A stretch of DNA of 64,000 bases. Origin: JAGNZR01 sp051656905. Lineage in GTDB: Bacteria; Fusobacteriota; Fusobacteriia; Fusobacteriales; Fusobacteriaceae. A model generated the notes under the pieces. That model worked only from the letters and a program-made list of their open reading frames with translations. It had not been told where the DNA came from and searched no databases. The stretch spans positions 99,521-163,520 of the forward strand of contig JBOFJQ010000010.1 of assembly GCA_051656905.1 (NCBI GenBank), written 5' to 3'. A program made the translations under genes and the position numbers. Of the stretch, positions 53,112 through 63,841 are shown in pieces. Each line of letters opens with the position of its first letter. Position 1 is the first letter of the stretch.

Positions 53112-54839
53112 ATGAAAAGGGAAATCAAAGGAATAGCAGCTTCACCAGGAATTTCTGTGGGGAAAGTATTTTTATATGTTGAAAATGAATTAGAAATATT
53201 TAAAGGAAATATACCAGATACAGCAAAAGAGATTGAAAGATTGCAAAAAGGAAGAGATAAATCTAAAGAGCAACTTTTAGTAATAAGAGAAAAAACAGCT
53301 AAAAAGTTAGGCGAAGATAAAGCTGCTATTTTTGATGGTCACATTACTTTATTAGAAGATGAAGATCTGTTTGATGAAGTAATAGAGTTAATAGAAGATG
53401 AAGAGATTTCTGCAGAAAATGCTTTAAATCAAGGGATTGAGGTTTACTGTGAAATGCTTTCTAATCTTGAAGATGAGTATTTAAAAGAGAGAGCAACAGA
53501 CTTAAGAGATATAGCTAAAAGATGGTTATATAATATAGTTGAAGCAGAAATTTTAGATTTATCTGCATTACCAAAAGATACTATAGTGGTAGCGAAAGAT
53601 TTAACACCGTCAGATACAGCTCAATTAGATTTAGAACATGTTTTAGCATTTGTAACTGAAATTGGTGGAAAAACAGCACACTCATCAATAATGGCTAGAT
53701 CACTTGAATTACCAGCTGTTGTAGGAACTGGGAATGCATGTTCTATATTGAAAAATGGGGAAACAGTAATAGTTGATGCTGTTGCAGGATTGATAATTGC
53801 TAATCCAACTGCTGAAGAGTTATCAATATACTCTGAAAAAAGACAAAAATGCTGTGCAGAAAAAGATCTTTTAAAAATATTAAAAGATAAACCTGCAATT
53901 TCTAAAGATGGAATTGAAGTTGGTGCTTGGTCAAATATTGGAGATCCAAAAGACGTTGCTGGAGTTTTAAGAAATGGTGGACGTGGAATAGGACTTTATA
54001 GAACAGAATTTTTATTCATGAATAATGATAAATTCCCAACAGAAGATGAGCAGTATGCTGCTTATAAAATTGTTGCTACAGAGATGCAGGGAATGCCTGT
54101 AACTATTAGAACAATGGATATCGGTGGAGATAAATCTTTACCATATATGGAGCTTCCAAAAGAAGAGAATCCTTTCTTAGGATGGAGAGCCTTAAGAGTT
54201 TGTTTAGATAGACCTCAAATTTTAAAGACTCAGTTTAGAGCACTTTTAAGAGCTTCAGCTTATGGATACATAAAAATTATGTTGCCTATGGTTGTTTCTA
54301 TAGAAGAGATAAGAAAATCTAAAAAATTATTAGAAGAGTGTAAAGAAGAGTTAAGAAATGAAAATGTTAAATTTGATGAAGAGATTCAACTTGGAATTAT
54401 GGTTGAAACTCCTGCAGTAGCTTTTAGAGCTAAATATTTTGCTCAAGAAGTAGATTTCTTCTCAATAGGAACAAATGATTTAACACAATATACATTGGCT
54501 GTAGATAGAGGGAATGAGCATATTGCTCACTTATATGATACTTATAACCCAGGAGTTCTAGAGGCTATTAGAGCATCAATAGAAGGGGCTCATTTAGGTG
54601 GAATATCTATATCTATGTGTGGAGAGTTTGCAGGGGATGAAAATGCAACTGCATTATTATTTGGAATGGGATTAGATGCATTCTCAATGTCTTCTATTTC
54701 TGTACCTAGAGTTAAAAAGAATATAATGTCTTTAGATAAGAAAGAATGTGAAGCTCTTGTAGAAAGAGTAATGAGCCTTTCTACAACAGAAGAGGTATTA
54801 GAAGAGTTAAGAATATTTAATGAAAAAAATTATAAATAA
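53112..54839 (+). CDS. ptsI: phosphoenolpyruvate-protein phosphotransferase (Enzyme I)
   Basis: A 575-residue Enzyme I that moves phosphate from PEP to HPr. Motifs: KGIAASPGISVGKVFLY, the active-site histidine in GGKTAHSSIMARSLELPAVVG, GIGLYRTEFLFMN, TIRTMDIGGDKSLPY, GIMVETPAVAF, DFFSIGTNDLTQYTLAVDRGN and the catalytic Cys in SMCGEFAGD. A frame opens at 53058, but the ATG at 53112, with AAAGGGG before it, matches the conserved N-terminus. It lies downstream of the ptsH terminator with no separate promoter seen. Confidence 0.97.
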   Translation: MKREIKGIAASPGISVGKVFLYVENELEIFKGNIPDTAKEIERLQKGRDKSKEQLLVIREKTAKKLGEDKAAIFDGHITLLEDEDLFDEVIELIEDEEISAENALNQGIEVYCEMLSNLEDEYLKERATDLRDIAKRWLYNIVEAEILDLSALPKDTIVVAKDLTPSDTAQLDLEHVLAFVTEIGGKTAHSSIMARSLELPAVVGTGNACSILKNGETVIVDAVAGLIIANPTAEELSIYSEKRQKCCAEKDLLKILKDKPAISKDGIEVGAWSNIGDPKDVAGVLRNGGRGIGLYRTEFLFMNNDKFPTEDEQYAAYKIVATEMQGMPVTIRTMDIGGDKSLPYMELPKEENPFLGWRALRVCLDRPQILKTQFRALLRASAYGYIKIMLPMVVSIEEIRKSKKLLEECKEELRNENVKFDEEIQLGIMVETPAVAFRAKYFAQEVDFFSIGTNDLTQYTLAVDRGNEHIAHLYDTYNPGVLEAIRASIEGAHLGGISISMCGEFAGDENATALLFGMGLDAFSMSSISVPRVKKNIMSLDKKECEALVERVMSLSTTEEVLEELRIFNEKNYK

Positions 54840-54859
54840 TTTATTAATATAAATAAGAA

Positions 54860-54894
54860 AAGAGGGAATATGTAAAACATATTCCCTCTTTTTT
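54860..54894. terminator. bidirectional terminator between ptsI and the Na/Pi gene
   Basis: A 14-bp perfect stem with an AAA loop and T-rich flanks on both strands, serving convergent genes. Confidence 0.9.
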
Positions 54895-54902
54895 ATAAAA
54901 AA

Positions 54903-56549
54903 CTATTGTATTTTAATGTATGTCTCAATAATAGCATATAAATGCTCTTTAATTCTTCTATAATAGTTTAATATATCCATATATCCAGTACTTAACATAG
55001 CATCTTTTAATTCAGTTGGAATATTATCTAAATGTAACTGACGTGCTTTATGGTAAGTTCCCTTAATATTATTACATTTTTTTAAAGCTAAAATAAATGC
55101 ATCTTTGCTATTAGTTCTATAAGCAGTATTTACATCTTTGAATATAGCTTCAATGTCATTATGAAGATTAACAATTGTATTTTTTCTCATATCATCAAGA
55201 TAAACATCATGATCAATTATTTTCTTTAGAGTTTTAGAGATTCTTAATTGATAATCACTAATACTTTCATACTCTTCACAAACTATTAGGTTTTCTCTAG
55301 TTTCAGAAATTTCACTTTCATCTAAACCTTTATGCATGATAGCGAAATTTGCATCTGTAATCTCTTTTTCAAAAAGATCCATTCTATCCTCTACTATAGC
55401 AACAAAATCAACTGCTTCATTAGCTTTATCTCTATCTAAATAAACCGCGTTAATTTTTTCGAAAACTTGATAAATTTCATTTCCCATAGTTAAAATTTCT
55501 TCTTTTGTTTGACCTATAACCACAGATGGAAGATCAGTCATTAATGAGTCTAAATGTGTAACTTTATTTGAAGCAACAATATTTTTGTCTTCAGGAACTG
55601 CCCAAGTTAGGAATCTAGAAAAATACCCAACAAAAGGAACAAAGAAACAAACGTTTAGAATATTAAATGTTGTGTGAGCTGTAGCGATAGCTGTAGGTAT
55701 ATGATTAACATTCGATATTTTACTTAAAAACGTTAAATAAAATGGGAATATAGGAATAACCCAGCAAACACCAATAATATTTATTAATGTATGAGCGTAA
55801 GCAGCTCTTTTTGCATTAGTTGTAGCTGTTAAAGAAGCAAGTAAAGCTGTTACTGTTGTACCGATGTTCTCACCAAGAACAAGAGCTACTGCAGTTTCAT
55901 AAGTAATTAAACCTTGAACAGCAAGAGTTATAGTAATACCTAAAGTAGCAGCAGAAGATTGAACAATAGCTGTAACACAAGCTCCTACAAGAGTTGCCTT
56001 TATTATTCCAGGATAGTAAAGAGTGCCATTAGGTGAAGCATTAAATGATTGGAAAAACTTAATAAATTCAGGCATAGTTCTGAATGGTTTAAAACCATCA
56101 CTCATAAATTCTAATCCTAAAAATAATAACCCTAATCCTAAAAGAGTAAGAGCACGATTTTTGTTCTTTTCTTTACTAGAAAACATATACATAAGAGAAG
56201 CTAAACCTGCTAAAGGTAATCCGTAAACCCCTATTTTAAGTGCAAGAAGCCACCCAGTTACTGTTGTACCAATGTTTGCTCCTAAAATAACCCCCAGAGC
56301 TTGTTGTAGAGTAAGTAAAGAGGCATTAACAAATCCAATAGTCATAACAGTACTTACTGATGAAGATTGAACAAGAGCGGTAATGAAAACTCCCATACCT
56401 ATAGCAGCAAAACGATTTCCAGTAAGAAGAGATAAAATTTTCTTTAACCTCTCACCAGCAATTTTCTGCATACCATTAGACAGGTGTCCCATTCCGTAAA
56501 GGAATAATCCTAACCCTCCTAATACTTTAAAAAAAATATCTAAATACAT
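54903..56549 (-). CDS. Na+/phosphate cotransporter-family protein with PhoU-like tail
   Basis: A 548-residue membrane protein of the NptA (PF02690) family. Two inverted repeats carry the signature QSSS/QSSA motifs (LVQSSSVSTVMTIGF, IVQSSAATLGITITL), each followed by GANIGTTVTGW or GENIGTTVTALLA, within ~8-9 helices (residues ~1-320). Residues ~345-545 form a PhoU-like helical domain. These proteins take up or export phosphate with Na+. The gene is transcribed toward ptsI and has a GGAGG ribosome site on the minus strand. The intergenic stretch 56550-56901 upstream of it is AT-rich and holds only promoter-like sequence. Confidence 0.9.
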   Translation of the reverse strand: MYLDIFFKVLGGLGLFLYGMGHLSNGMQKIAGERLKKILSLLTGNRFAAIGMGVFITALVQSSSVSTVMTIGFVNASLLTLQQALGVILGANIGTTVTGWLLALKIGVYGLPLAGLASLMYMFSSKEKNKNRALTLLGLGLLFLGLEFMSDGFKPFRTMPEFIKFFQSFNASPNGTLYYPGIIKATLVGACVTAIVQSSAATLGITITLAVQGLITYETAVALVLGENIGTTVTALLASLTATTNAKRAAYAHTLINIIGVCWVIPIFPFYLTFLSKISNVNHIPTAIATAHTTFNILNVCFFVPFVGYFSRFLTWAVPEDKNIVASNKVTHLDSLMTDLPSVVIGQTKEEILTMGNEIYQVFEKINAVYLDRDKANEAVDFVAIVEDRMDLFEKEITDANFAIMHKGLDESEISETRENLIVCEEYESISDYQLRISKTLKKIIDHDVYLDDMRKNTIVNLHNDIEAIFKDVNTAYRTNSKDAFILALKKCNNIKGTYHKARQLHLDNIPTELKDAMLSTGYMDILNYYRRIKEHLYAIIETYIKIQ

Positions 56550-56808
56550 AATTCCTCCATATGATAATATTATAAAACCGATTATATTATATCAAACAAA
56601 TAGGGATAAAGTAAATAAAAGTATTGTATAAAAATTTAAATATTCTATAGATATAAAAGTCTCTAAGGGGATATATATAAATATAAAAAGAATAGGGGAA
56701 ATTTTACTGAGATATTCTAAATAAAATGCTAGATATCTAAATTTAAAGATGGTAAAATACTCTAAAGTAAAATGTTTTAGAAATTGTAAATTAAATTTTT
56801 AAAAAAAA

Positions 56809-56837
56809 TTTACTTAATTGGATTAATATAGTAAAAT
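56809..56837 (+). promoter_or_regulatory. predicted promoter for the cyclophilin lipoprotein gene
   Basis: TTTACT (56809-56814) and TAAAAT (56832-56837) with a 17-base spacer, in the 352-base divergent gap. Confidence 0.45.
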
Positions 56838-56901
56838 TGTATTAGAAAATTACAAATTAATTTAATTGTAAAAATAAAAAATTACGGAGGAATAAAAAAC
56901 A

Positions 56902-57777
56902 ATGAAAAGATTATTTGCTATTTTAGCTGTACTAGTAGTTTTTGTTTTAAGTGGTTGTTCTAAGATTGACTCTCTACTTGGTAGAGGAGAAGGGGTTAAG
57001 TATAACGATATTAGAATGACAGTAGTTACAAACCAAGGTGAAATAAATTATTATCTTTACCCAGAAGCAACTCCTCTAACAGTAGCTAACTTTATAAATT
57101 TAGCTAAAAGAGGTTTTTATGATGGCGTTAAGTTTCATAGATATATAGAAAACTTTATGATTCAAGGTGGAGATCCAACAGGAACAGGACAAGGTGGACC
57201 AGGATATACAATTCCTGACGAGTTTGTTAGCTGGTTAGATTTCTTCCAACCAGGAATGATAGCTATGGCTAATGCAGGTCCAAATACAGGGGGAAGTCAA
57301 TTTTTTATGACTGTTTCACCTTCTGAGTGGTTAAATGGAAAACATACTGTATTTGGAGAAGTTATAGATGAAAATGATTTAAATGCTGTTAGAAAATTAG
57401 AAAAAGGTGACAGTATTAAAGAAATAAGATTTACAGGAGATGTAGATTTTATATTATCATTAAACAAGAAATCTGTTGATGAGTGGAATAAGAAATTAGA
57501 TGCAGAACATCCTGAACTAAAAAAATATCCAGTTAAAGATTTAAGCGCATATAGTTCAGAACAAATAGCTGCTTACCATAAAGAATTAGAAATAATAAAT
57601 CAACAGTCTAAAGTAGAACCAAAAGAAGAGGAAAAATTAAGTTATATTCCTAGATTTTTAAAATATTTAGAAAATAAATATGAAGATAAAAAAGAGACTT
57701 CTGAAGATGGAGAAACAAAAAAAGGTGGAGATCCAGCACCAGAACAGTTAGAGTTTGCATTACCTCAGAATATGTAG
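56902..57777 (+). CDS. cyclophilin-type peptidyl-prolyl isomerase lipoprotein
   Basis: A 291-residue lipoprotein: signal with lipobox LSGC at residues ~16-19, then a cyclophilin domain (~38-180) with FHRYIENFMIQGGDPTGTGQGGPGY (catalytic Arg), MANAGPNTGGSQFFMTV and KHTVFGEV. The C-terminal ~110 residues are a charged, Glu/Lys-rich extension not typical of bacterial PpiA. Probably anchored in the envelope, assisting folding of exported proteins. CGGAGG ribosome site; it has its own promoter. Confidence 0.92.
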   Translation: MKRLFAILAVLVVFVLSGCSKIDSLLGRGEGVKYNDIRMTVVTNQGEINYYLYPEATPLTVANFINLAKRGFYDGVKFHRYIENFMIQGGDPTGTGQGGPGYTIPDEFVSWLDFFQPGMIAMANAGPNTGGSQFFMTVSPSEWLNGKHTVFGEVIDENDLNAVRKLEKGDSIKEIRFTGDVDFILSLNKKSVDEWNKKLDAEHPELKKYPVKDLSAYSSEQIAAYHKELEIINQQSKVEPKEEEKLSYIPRFLKYLENKYEDKKETSEDGETKKGGDPAPEQLEFALPQNM

Positions 57778-57824
57778 TTTTAGATAAGAAATGTCGAAAA
57801 TAAGTTGTTGTGAAGGAGAGGGAT

Positions 57825-58690
<866 letters not shown>

Positions 58691-58725
58691 AATGCCTAAA
58701 AATCAAATTTTAGGCATTTTTTTTA
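58691..58725. terminator. bidirectional terminator between nagB and the YfiC-like gene
   Basis: AATGCCTAAAA and TTTTAGGCATT arms with a 6-base loop, followed by eight T residues on the plus strand and A-rich sequence (T on the minus strand) on the other side. Confidence 0.88.
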
Positions 58726-59460
58726 TTTGAAAAAATCAAGAACTTCTTGAGAATATTTTCCAGTTTCATCATGGGTAATTAATGGAGGTAAAATAGTGAC
58801 ACCTTCACTTCCAAATTTAAGACCTTCAATTAATATAATCTTAGCATTCTTATCACCTTTTGAGTGGCAGAATCTAATTCTTTTAGGTTCTAGTTCATAT
58901 TTTTTCATAAGTGAAATAATATCTATAGCTCTATCAGCACGATGAACTAAAGAGAAATAACCTTTATCTTTTAATAGATTAGAAGCAATATGAATAATTT
59001 CTTCTAAAGTTATTGCAATCTCATGTCTTGCAAGAGTTAATTGGTCTAAATCATTTAAAAGTTCAGTATTACCGTTAAATTTAAAAAATGGAGGGTTACA
59101 AATAACAGAGTCAAAAGAGTGAGGTAAAAAATGATTTCTCCAATTTTTCATATTGTCATTAATGATAGAAATTTGGTCGTTTAAATTATTTAAAGAGACA
59201 TTTCTATTAGCTAAATCAGCGGAAGTTTCCTGTAATTCTAAGCCGATTATTTTTGCCTTTGTTCTTTTGGAAAGAAAAAGAGGGATAGCTCCATTTCCAG
59301 TTCCCAGTTCAATAATTTTATTAACTCCTCTCCCAAGAGATGCGAATTCAGCAAGAAGTATAGAATCAATAGAAAAATTAAAATAATCAGAACGTTGTAT
59401 AATTTTTAAATTTTCTTTTTGTAATAGGTCTATTATGGACTCTTTTTCATTTTTTAGCAT
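58723..59460 (-). CDS. tRNA1(Val) (adenine37-N6)-methyltransferase-like protein (TrmN6/YfiC)
   Basis: A 245-residue class I SAM methyltransferase. The SAM motif is IIELGTGNGAIPLFLSKRTKAKIIGLELQ, and the catalytic motif CNPPFFKF is the NPPF/Y type used for adenine N6 methylation. The N-terminus (QRSDYFNFSIDSILLAEFASL) matches YfiC/TrmN6, which methylates A37 of tRNA-Val. AAGGAG lies 13 bases before the ATG, slightly far. Transcribed toward nagB and sharing its terminator. Confidence 0.85.
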   Translation of the reverse strand: MLKNEKESIIDLLQKENLKIIQRSDYFNFSIDSILLAEFASLGRGVNKIIELGTGNGAIPLFLSKRTKAKIIGLELQETSADLANRNVSLNNLNDQISIINDNMKNWRNHFLPHSFDSVICNPPFFKFNGNTELLNDLDQLTLARHEIAITLEEIIHIASNLLKDKGYFSLVHRADRAIDIISLMKKYELEPKRIRFCHSKGDKNAKIILIEGLKFGSEGVTILPPLITHDETGKYSQEVLDFFK

Positions 59461-59573
59461 AGGTTAAATGGGCTCCTTTTTATAAATAAATTATTTTCAT
59501 TATAACATAATAGTTAAAAAAAATAAAATTATAAAAATGATGTATGGAAAAAAGGGGATATATTATAAAAAAG

Positions 59574-59602
59574 TTGAAAAAAGTTCCGAAATAGTTTATA
59601 CT
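59574..59602 (+). promoter_or_regulatory. promoter of glmS
   Basis: TTGAAA (59574-59579) and TATACT (59597-59602) with a 17-base spacer, about 40 bases upstream of the ribozyme cleavage site and ~240 before the glmS start. Confidence 0.65.
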
Positions 59603-59635
59603 TCATGTACATTAGAGGTTTAAAGAGAGGGAAAA

Positions 59636-59790
59636 AACAAAAAGCGCCAGAACTTAAAAAAATAAAAAGTTGACGAGGAACAGAGAATATCGAAAATTCG
59701 GCGGATACTCTGTAGGGACTGCACCCTATATAGACAGAACAAAAGATTTTAGTGATAGAATTGACAAATATGTCTTAGCAGACTCTTGAT
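59636..59790 (+). ncRNA. glmS self-cleaving ribozyme/riboswitch
   Basis: The glmS leader carries the conserved glmS ribozyme core. The cleavage-site strand AGCGCCAGAAC is at ~59643-59653, with cleavage expected between A59643 and G59644. GTTGACGAGGA is at ~59669-59679, ATCGAAAATTCGGCGGAT at ~59689-59706, and the catalytic-core GCACC at ~59720. CAGAG/CTCTG and TAGGG/CCCTA form core stems. When glucosamine-6-phosphate binds, the RNA cuts itself and the downstream mRNA is degraded, lowering GlmS. The 3' boundary is approximate. The gap 59461-59801 contains only the promoter and this element. Confidence 0.93.
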
Positions 59791-59843
59791 CTCTAAAATA
59801 TATGAAATTAAAAAAATTAATTTCAAAATTATGGAGGTTTTTT

Positions 59844-61670
59844 ATGTGTGGAATAGTAGGTTATGTAGGTAGTGGAGACGCAGTAGAAATTATACTTGAA
59901 GGATTATCAAAATTAGAGTATAGAGGATATGACTCTTCGGGAATAGCTATAGTAAAAAATGGCGAGATTCAAATTGAAAAAAAAGTTGGAAAATTACAGG
60001 CTTTAAAAGATTATTTAGCTGAGAACCCTATGAAGGGGCAGGTTGGTGTTGGGCATACAAGATGGGCAACTCATGGAGCTCCATCAGATATCAACTCTCA
60101 TCCTCATTATAATAATGATAAGTCAGTAGCAGTTGTTCACAATGGAATTATTGAAAACTATATCCAATTAAAAAAAGAATTAACTGAAAAAGGGTGTAAC
60201 TTTATATCGCAAACAGATACAGAGGTTGTAGCGCATCTTTTCGGAACTCTTTATGATGGAGATATGTTATCAACTTTAAAAAGAATGTTAAAAAGAATTA
60301 AAGGTTCATACGCTTTTGGAATAGTACACAAAGATCATCCGGATCAGCTTATATGTGCAAGAAAAGATAGTCCTCTTGTAATTGGAATAGGGGAAAATCA
60401 AAATTTCATTGCATCAGATGTTCCAGCACTTTTAAAATATACTAAGAATGTATATTTCTTAGAGAATGGAGATTATGCAAATATTCAAAAAGATAAAGTT
60501 ACAATATATGATTTACATGATAATGAAATTCAAAGAGAAAAACATGAAATAAAATGGACATTAGAGCAAGCTACAAAAGGTGGATATCCTCATTTCATGA
60601 TAAAAGAAATATACGAGCAACCTTCGACGTTAGAAGATACTTTAAAAAGAAGAGTTAATTATGATGATTATTCACTTGATTTTAAAGATATATTATCAAA
60701 AGAAGAAGCTTTAAAAATTGAAGAGGTTCAAATAATTGCTTGTGGAACAGCTTATCATGCAGGACTTCAAGGGGAATATGCTTTAGAAAAAATAGCAAAA
60801 CTAAGAACTAGCTCTGATATAGCATCAGAATATAGATACTCAGATCCATTTGTAAATAAGAATACACTAGCAATGGTAGTATCTCAATCTGGAGAAACAT
60901 TAGATACATTATTAGCAATGAAAGAGTGCAAGAAAAGAGGAGCTACAACTTTAGCTGTAACAAATGTTGTAGGATCATCTATAGCTAGAGATGCAGATAA
61001 AGTTATTTATACAATGGCAGGGCCAGAAATAGCTGTAGCTTCAACTAAGGCTTATACAAACCAAGTTTTAACACTATTCTTACTAGCTATATATTTAGCT
61101 GATGTAAGAGAAACTATAGATTTTAATACTAAAAAAGAATTGTTAGATGAATTAAGAGCAATTCCTGAAAAAATCAGAGAAATTTTAAAAGATGAAGAGA
61201 ATATAAAAAATATAGCTCAAGGTCTAGTAAATACAAAAAATGGTTTCTATATAGGAAGAGGATTAGATTTTAAAGTTGCCTTAGAAGGTTCTTTAAAAAT
61301 GAAAGAAATAACTTATATTCACACAGAGGCTTTTGCTTCAGGAGAGTTAAAACATGGAACAATATCTCTTATAGAAGAGGGAGTTCCAGCAGTTGTATTA
61401 GCAACTCAATCTAATTTACTAGATAAGTCTGACTCTAATATAAAAGAGTTAAAGGCTAGAGGAGCAAAAATAATAACTGTTACTAAAAAAATGAATAAAG
61501 ATTTAGAAGAAAGTTCTGATGAGATTATGTATATACCAAATTGTTCAGATATAGTTGCAGGAATATTAAGTGTTATTCCTTTACAATTATTAGCTTATTA
61601 TACTTCTGTATTTAAAAATATAGATGTTGATAAACCAAGAAATTTAGCAAAATCTGTAACAGTAGAATAA
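59844..61670 (+). CDS. glmS: glutamine--fructose-6-phosphate aminotransferase (isomerizing) GlmS
   Basis: Makes glucosamine-6-phosphate from fructose-6-phosphate and glutamine, the first step toward peptidoglycan and LPS amino sugars. The ATG at 59844 places the catalytic Cys directly after Met (MCGIVGYVG), as the class II glutaminase requires; an upstream in-frame ATG at 59802 would bury it. GGAGG is near 59832. The N-terminal glutaminase has GHTRWATHG and SQTDTEV; two SIS isomerase domains carry CGTAYHAG, VSQSGETLDT and EGSLKMKEITYIHTEAF; the protein ends DKPRNLAKSVTVE. 608 residues. Controlled by the upstream ribozyme. Confidence 0.98.
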   Translation: MCGIVGYVGSGDAVEIILEGLSKLEYRGYDSSGIAIVKNGEIQIEKKVGKLQALKDYLAENPMKGQVGVGHTRWATHGAPSDINSHPHYNNDKSVAVVHNGIIENYIQLKKELTEKGCNFISQTDTEVVAHLFGTLYDGDMLSTLKRMLKRIKGSYAFGIVHKDHPDQLICARKDSPLVIGIGENQNFIASDVPALLKYTKNVYFLENGDYANIQKDKVTIYDLHDNEIQREKHEIKWTLEQATKGGYPHFMIKEIYEQPSTLEDTLKRRVNYDDYSLDFKDILSKEEALKIEEVQIIACGTAYHAGLQGEYALEKIAKLRTSSDIASEYRYSDPFVNKNTLAMVVSQSGETLDTLLAMKECKKRGATTLAVTNVVGSSIARDADKVIYTMAGPEIAVASTKAYTNQVLTLFLLAIYLADVRETIDFNTKKELLDELRAIPEKIREILKDEENIKNIAQGLVNTKNGFYIGRGLDFKVALEGSLKMKEITYIHTEAFASGELKHGTISLIEEGVPAVVLATQSNLLDKSDSNIKELKARGAKIITVTKKMNKDLEESSDEIMYIPNCSDIVAGILSVIPLQLLAYYTSVFKNIDVDKPRNLAKSVTVE

Positions 61671-61713
61671 TAAATATAGAAGAATAGAAAAATAGTAAAA
61701 AAAATAAAATTAT

Positions 61714-61762
61714 AACTGGTTTTTATTAGCTTTAGAGCTTTAATAAAAACCAGTTTTTTTAA
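61714..61762 (+). terminator. terminator after glmS
   Basis: A 15-bp perfect stem (61714-61728 with 61741-61755), a 12-base loop and a T run. Confidence 0.9.
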
Positions 61763-61785
61763 AAAATAAAAATAATTATTTTACG

Positions 61786-61814
61786 TTGAAATTATGGAAA
61801 AAGATATGTATACT
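61786..61814 (+). promoter_or_regulatory. promoter of the aminopeptidase P gene
   Basis: TTGAAA (61786-61791) and TATACT (61809-61814) with a 17-base spacer, 37 bases before the start. The same box sequences occur in the glmS promoter. Confidence 0.7.
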
Positions 61815-61851
61815 TAATTAAAGTAAACTTAAAACTAGAGGGAGTCTGATT

Positions 61852-63621
61852 ATGATTAATGAAAAAATAAGATTAATAAGAGAAATAATGGTAGAGAAAA
61901 AAATAGATGCTTACTACATTACTTCTTCTGATTTTCATGAAAGTGAATATATTGGAGATTATTTCAAAGTAAGAGGATATATAACTGGATTTCAAGGTTC
62001 TTTTGGAAGTCTTTTAATAACCAAGGATAAGGTAATCTTATGGACTGACTCAAGATATAATGTACTTGCACAAAAGATTTTGGCAGGAACAGAGGTTGAA
62101 ATTTTAACAGTAGGAAAAATCGGAACTCCTGATGCGAAAGAATGGATGAAAAATAATTTATCAAAGGGAATGACTTTAGCTTTTGATGGAAGAACAATTT
62201 CTGCTAAATTGGGATTAGAATTTAAAGTATGTTTAGATAAAGTAGGAATAAAAATTAATGAATCTTTTGATATAGTAGATAAATTTTGGGTAAATAGACC
62301 TAAAATGCCAGAGGGAAAAGCTTTTTTACTTACTCTTGACCAATCGGGAGAAGAGTCTTCTGAAAAAATAAATAAAGTTTTACAAGAGATGAAAAAAGAG
62401 GAAGCTGACTATAATTTAGTTACATCTTTAGATGATATAGCTTGGCTACTTAATATGAGAGGATCAGATATAAAAAATACTCCTGTAGTTTTATCTAATT
62501 TAATTATAGGGGAAGAAGTTACTCTATATGTAGAAAATGACAAGGTTAAGGGTGCAGTAGAAAATACTCTGAATAAAAATGGAGTAAAAATAAAAGGATA
62601 TAATGAGTTTTATGAGGATATAAAAGCTATTCCTAAGGATAAAACGATTTTAGTTGATATGAATAAAGTAAATATAATGCTTTATGAAATTATATCAAAA
62701 CATAAAATTATAGATAAAATGAATCCATCTACTATATTAAAAGGTGTAAAAAATAATATAGAGATAAAAAATATAAGAAATGCCCATGTAAAAGATGGAG
62801 TTGTAGTAACAAAATTTATTTATTGGTTAAAGCAGAATATTGGGAAAATAGAGATAGATGAGATAAGTGCGCAAGAGAAAATGGATGGATTAAGAGCCCT
62901 TCAAAAAGGTTTTATTGAACCTAGTTTCTCTACAATATCAGCATATATGTCTAATGCTGCTATGCCACATTATTCAGCAACTAAAACAGATTTTGCTAAA
63001 TTAGAAAATAAAGGGCTTTATCTTATCGATTCAGGAGGTCAATACTTCGATGGGACAACAGATATTACAAGAACTATAGCTGTTGGGGATCTTACAGAAG
63101 AGATGAAAAGAGATTATACACTTGTATTGAAAGGGATGATAAATCTTTCAAGAGCAAAATTCCTTCATGGAACAACAGGTAGTAACTTAGATTTTTCTGC
63201 TAGAGCAGCTATGTGGCAGTATGGAATAAATTATGCTCATGGAACAGGTCATGGAATAGGATATATATTAGGAGTCCATGAGGGACCTCATGGAATAAGA
63301 ATGACTCATAATTCTCATTCTTTAGTTCCAGGAATGATAGTTAGCAATGAACCTGGAATATATGTTGTAGGTTCTCATGGAATAAGAATTGAAAACGAAC
63401 TGCTAGTTGCAGATTTTATGAAAAATACTTATGGAGACTTTTATCAATTTGAAACGTTAACTTATGCACCTATAGATTTAGAACCTGTAATAATAGAGAT
63501 GTTAACTTGTGAAGAAAAATGTTTCTTAAATGAATATCATAAAAGTGTTTATAATGTAGTGGCTAATTTTTTAGAAGATGATGAAAAAAAATGGCTTAAG
63601 GGTGTTACTAAAGAGATTTAG
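61852..63621 (+). CDS. Xaa-Pro aminopeptidase (M24B, aminopeptidase P family)
   Basis: A 589-residue three-domain M24B metallopeptidase that removes N-terminal residues preceding proline. Two creatinase-like N-terminal domains (~1-300) lead into the pita-bread catalytic domain with metal ligands in YLIDSGGQYFDGTTDITRT (two Asp), HGTGHGIGYILGVHEGPHGI (His), VSNEPGIY (Glu) and RIENEL (Glu). This long, three-domain form is like eukaryotic cytosolic APP and enzymes of Fusobacteria and Firmicutes. GAGGGAG ribosome site; the gene stands alone between terminators. Confidence 0.95.
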   Translation: MINEKIRLIREIMVEKKIDAYYITSSDFHESEYIGDYFKVRGYITGFQGSFGSLLITKDKVILWTDSRYNVLAQKILAGTEVEILTVGKIGTPDAKEWMKNNLSKGMTLAFDGRTISAKLGLEFKVCLDKVGIKINESFDIVDKFWVNRPKMPEGKAFLLTLDQSGEESSEKINKVLQEMKKEEADYNLVTSLDDIAWLLNMRGSDIKNTPVVLSNLIIGEEVTLYVENDKVKGAVENTLNKNGVKIKGYNEFYEDIKAIPKDKTILVDMNKVNIMLYEIISKHKIIDKMNPSTILKGVKNNIEIKNIRNAHVKDGVVVTKFIYWLKQNIGKIEIDEISAQEKMDGLRALQKGFIEPSFSTISAYMSNAAMPHYSATKTDFAKLENKGLYLIDSGGQYFDGTTDITRTIAVGDLTEEMKRDYTLVLKGMINLSRAKFLHGTTGSNLDFSARAAMWQYGINYAHGTGHGIGYILGVHEGPHGIRMTHNSHSLVPGMIVSNEPGIYVVGSHGIRIENELLVADFMKNTYGDFYQFETLTYAPIDLEPVIIEMLTCEEKCFLNEYHKSVYNVVANFLEDDEKKWLKGVTKEI

Positions 63622-63642
63622 ATGAATAGTTAGGCAAAAGAC

Positions 63643-63690
63643 AATAGGCTAAGGAAGTTAATTAATAATTTTCTTAGCCTATTTATTTAT
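63643..63690 (+). terminator. terminator after the aminopeptidase P gene
   Basis: AATAGGCTAAG and CTTAGCCTATT arms (63643-63653 with 63673-63683) around an AT-rich extension of the stem, followed by a short (TTTA)3 stretch. Confidence 0.8.
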
Positions 63691-63841
63691 TTATTATGTA
63701 TTAAAAATTTAACATTTAATACATAATTATTTTTTATAATAAAAATAATTAATTAAGTTATAAAAATATTGGAAACCCTAGAAAAATCTCATATATCAAT
63801 TTGTGAAAAATAAATTTCTTTAAAATAAATGAAAAAAAGTG

